A stretch of DNA of 7,153 bases from JBFYKJ01 sp041306005 (lineage in GTDB: Archaea; Altiarchaeota; Altiarchaeia; JAFGQM01): positions 1-7,153 of the forward strand of contig JBFYKJ010000057.1 in the NCBI GenBank assembly GCA_041306005.1, written 5' to 3'. The stretch's first letter is position 1. Every line of letters starts with the position of its first letter. Made by a program: the position numbers and the translations under genes. Of this stretch, positions 5,062-7,153 are shown piece by piece. Below the pieces are notes generated by a model that did not search any database, was not told where the DNA came from, and saw nothing but the letters and a program-made list of their open reading frames with translations.

Positions 5062-7153
5062 ATGGATGATGCCTCCTTGGCGAAGCTCAGGGAAGCTGCG
5101 AACCAGGCGCTCGGCAGGGGCAACTCCCCTGAAGCGGTCAAGGCAGCCATGGGGAACGCCGGGTATGCCCAAGTGGATATAGATGCAGCCATGGGGGCAG
5201 CACAAATCCCAAGAGCCGCGGTACAACTTGACAGGGCTGTGCCTGCAGCGCAGCCCGCGCCCGCGGCAGCTCCCGCAACAGCCGCCAAAGCCGCCGGCGG
5301 GCTCTCCAGGAACATGCTCATTGCGCTTGGTGCGGGCGGCGCAGCGGTCGCAATAACGGTCGCGGCGTTATTCATGATGCAGCCAGCAGCCCCGGCCGCC
5401 GGGCTCAGCCCCAGCGTGCCGGATATCACGGCGCCCCCGGCCGGCATTGGGCAGTTCGGGCTGGCCGGCACACCGAGGGTTGAAATCGATGGCGAGACCG
5501 CGAGGGTGACCTGGCGTACCGACATGCCTGTCGGCCCCGGGCCGCTCACTCTAGGGTATCGCGAAGCCACACCGGGCGCTGCGCCATCCAAAGTGACGGC
5601 GACTAGCTCCGACGCCGTCAACTGGGCTCCGTCCGTGCCTGTCGTGCCTGGATCTGATTACCTCTTCAACATAAACGACCCGAGTGGCGGGGCAGTCGCC
5701 GGCCCGAATTGCGAAACCGGGTGGCCGCTGGCCGAGACCCCTTCGGCCAGCAGCGGCAGGACCCGCGGCGGCGAGGCCAAACTGGCGGGCAAACCGTCGA
5801 TAGACGAGGACATCAAAGTCGCAAGTGTCGACTGGAGCACAGAGATACCTTACGGCTACATGTATGCGGCTCTCCTGGAACAGAACAGCGACGGAAGCTA
5901 TACTGTGGACACCACCCATATAATAAACGCCACCGACGGCACCCACTGGGAGACCACCTTCCAGTCGCTGTGGGCCGACCACGATTATACCATAGCGCTG
6001 GCGGCGCCGGGCACTATACTTGGCGAGGACCCAAACGGGGGCTGGAAATGGGATTTCCACACCAGTAGCCCACCCTCCGACTGCTGGACCGAATCGAAGA
6101 GGAACACGCCCGCGTGCGAAGGCGTATGCGTTAGTACGATGAGCGATGCTGAGGGGTGCGGCCAGTGCCATACCGAGGGGATGAGGGACAGCGGGTTCTG
6201 CAAGGACATATGCCAGCATACCGGCGGGAGGGCTGAGGGGTGCGACCAGTGCCTGGCCGCGGGAATGAAGGGCAGCAAGTTCTGCGGGGGTTCTGTGTGC
6301 GCTACGCGGGATGGTGAGGCTGCGGGATGCGGCCAGTGCTCGACCGAGGGGATGAGAGATAGCGATTTCTGCGAGAGGCTATGCAGCAGCACGGACGGCG
6401 AATTCGCCGGCTGCGACCAGTGCTCGACCGAGGGGATGAAGGACAGCAAGTTCTGCAAGGGGCTGTGCATCCGCATGAACGGGGAATTCGCCGGCTGCGG
6501 CCAGTGCTCGACCGAAGCGCTGAGAGACAGCGGGTTCTGTGGGGAACTGTGCGCCGACACGGACGGGGAAGCCGCGGGGTGCGGCCAGTGCAACACCGCG
6601 GGGTTGATGGACAGCAAGTTCTGCTACGGATTGTGCCGGGGCACGGATGGTGAGGCTGCCGGGTGCGACCAGTGCTCGACCGAGGGGATGAGGGACAGCG
6701 ATTTCTGCGCATGGACGTGCACTCGGAGCGGAGGAGATGCGCCCGGGTGCGGCCAATGCTTTACGGAGGGGATGAGGGACAGCAAGTTCTGCTACGACCT
6801 TTGCGCCGGGAGCAACGGCGAGGCTAGCGGGTGCGACCAGTGCTGGACCGAGGGGATGAGGGATGCCAGTTTCTGCTTGGGACTTTGCGCCGAAACCAAC
6901 GGCAAGGCGCCCGGCTGCGACTCCTGCTGGACCGCTAGTATGAGGAATACCGAATTCTGCAACGGCCTCTGCGACGCGACGCAGGACAGCGCCACCGGCT
7001 GCAGCATGTGCTGGATGGACGGGATGAAGGACAGCAAGTTCTGCAGGGAGGACAGTGAGTACGACGTCGAGGATGAGATTGAGGAGCAGTTGGATGCAGG
7101 CGGGCCGGGGGAGCGGGAATGCAAGAAGAAGCAAAAGCCGCCGGAAGAGCCTG
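5062..7153 (+). CDS. Large surface protein: FN3-like domains plus Cys repeats (partial)
   Basis: The frame stays open for 697 codons and runs off the window end, so the C-terminus is missing. Residues 1-47 are the same small helical module as in the 4063 protein (MDDASLAKLREAA, then GNSPEAVKAAMGNAGYAQVDI). An Ala/Pro spacer follows to about 80. Residues about 84-106 (NMLIALGAGG through FMM) are the membrane anchor, with Lys and Arg just before it, predicting N-in, C-out. Residues about 137-208 and 244-334 look like two fibronectin-III-type beta sandwiches, each with the typical strand pattern (ARVTWRTDMP, VASVDWSTEIP). A half repeat (CWTESKRNTPAC, about 340-351) leads into eleven repeats of 28 residues (352-660), four cysteines each. 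An acidic then Lys-rich tail begins after them (DVEDEIEEQLDAGG, CKKKQKPP). The product is probably displayed on the cell surface; adhesion is a guess. The start is fixed by the promoter at 5032-5039 and by similarity to the copies at 3101 and 4063. Confidence 0.88.
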   Translation, partial: MDDASLAKLREAANQALGRGNSPEAVKAAMGNAGYAQVDIDAAMGAAQIPRAAVQLDRAVPAAQPAPAAAPATAAKAAGGLSRNMLIALGAGGAAVAITVAALFMMQPAAPAAGLSPSVPDITAPPAGIGQFGLAGTPRVEIDGETARVTWRTDMPVGPGPLTLGYREATPGAAPSKVTATSSDAVNWAPSVPVVPGSDYLFNINDPSGGAVAGPNCETGWPLAETPSASSGRTRGGEAKLAGKPSIDEDIKVASVDWSTEIPYGYMYAALLEQNSDGSYTVDTTHIINATDGTHWETTFQSLWADHDYTIALAAPGTILGEDPNGGWKWDFHTSSPPSDCWTESKRNTPACEGVCVSTMSDAEGCGQCHTEGMRDSGFCKDICQHTGGRAEGCDQCLAAGMKGSKFCGGSVCATRDGEAAGCGQCSTEGMRDSDFCERLCSSTDGEFAGCDQCSTEGMKDSKFCKGLCIRMNGEFAGCGQCSTEALRDSGFCGELCADTDGEAAGCGQCNTAGLMDSKFCYGLCRGTDGEAAGCDQCSTEGMRDSDFCAWTCTRSGGDAPGCGQCFTEGMRDSKFCYDLCAGSNGEASGCDQCWTEGMRDASFCLGLCAETNGKAPGCDSCWTASMRNTEFCNGLCDATQDSATGCSMCWMDGMKDSKFCREDSEYDVEDEIEEQLDAGGPGERECKKKQKPPEEP
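5143..5196 (+). repeat. 12-base direct repeat inside the N-terminal module
   Basis: The sequence gcagccatgggg occurs at 5143-5154 and again at 5185-5196, 42 bases apart and in frame. The dead copy at 3101 has only one equivalent (gcggccatgggg) and lacks exactly the 14 codons between, so exchange or slippage between these repeats probably produced that deletion. The lost residues are the second half of the N-terminal module (AGYAQVDIDAAM). Confidence 0.7.
6115..7041 (+). repeat. Eleven tandem 84-base units coding Cys repeats
   Basis: Units start at 6115, 6199, 6283, 6370, 6454, 6538, 6622, 6706, 6790, 6874 and 6958; the third is 87 bases long because of one extra codon (Cys-x4-Cys instead of Cys-x3-Cys). 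Each 28-residue unit has Cys at 1, 5, 15 and 18, Gly at 14, usually Thr-Glu-Gly-Met at 20-23, Asp-Ser at 25-26 and an aromatic Phe at 28. Four cysteines per unit allow two disulphides or one metal site; the extracellular topology favours disulphides. DNA identity is high in the second half of the unit (gaccgaggggatga), which points to recent expansion or homogenisation. The last units (9-11) have drifted most. Confidence 0.9.

Noticed and set aside
6115..7041. CRISPR-like or non-coding direct-repeat array
   Set aside because: Units abut with no spacers, vary at codon positions and code for a regular Cys pattern in one continuous frame.
5985..7134. Long open frames on the opposite strand across the Cys repeats
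   Set aside because: The 84-base repeat has a length divisible by three, so a stop-free opposite frame in one unit stays open in all. The products are repetitive Pro/Ser/Arg/His or Ala-rich artefacts without a promoter, while the + frame has conserved cysteines.

Overview
The window looks like a GC-rich genome of a small-genome archaeon, most probably of the DPANN group. The firmest marker is a complete archaeal-type pelota gene (314-1357). Most genes have an AT-rich box centred about 24-28 bases before the start codon and no Shine-Dalgarno sequence, as expected for leaderless archaeal transcripts. The DPANN placement is an inference from the surface proteins, which combine a small helical N-terminal module, one membrane anchor and a Cys-rich ectodomain. 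No lineage below that can be fixed from the sequence.

Layout, all on the + strand. Bases 2-229 hold the C-terminal end of an unrecognised protein. Pelota, a ribosome-rescue factor, follows at 314-1357 behind its own promoter. Next is a probable two-gene unit: a leucine-rich-repeat protein (1471-2208, start moved downstream from an upstream GTG) and, seven bases later, a membrane-anchored 12-Cys protein (2216-2977) closed by a hairpin/T-tract terminator. Bases 3101-3374 hold a decayed gene: a damaged copy of the start of the last gene in the window, fused in frame to a copy of the last codons of pelota. An unrecognised 195-residue protein follows (3411-3998), then a second membrane-anchored 12-Cys protein (4063-4977) with a strong hairpin terminator, and a large incomplete surface protein (5062 to the window end). 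The last has two probable fibronectin-III-like domains and eleven 28-residue Cys repeats.

The accessory part (about 1440-7153) reads as a locus of modular surface proteins made from shared parts: a short cytoplasmic helical module, a transmembrane anchor, a Gly/Ser/Pro or Ala/Pro linker, and interchangeable Cys-rich ectodomains. One member has lost the cytoplasmic module and sits behind an LRR gene; one copy is dead and recombined; one has expanded its repeats, apparently by duplicating a four-repeat block. No enzymatic activity is visible in these proteins. Adhesion or cell-cell contact is a reasonable guess but is not shown by the sequence.
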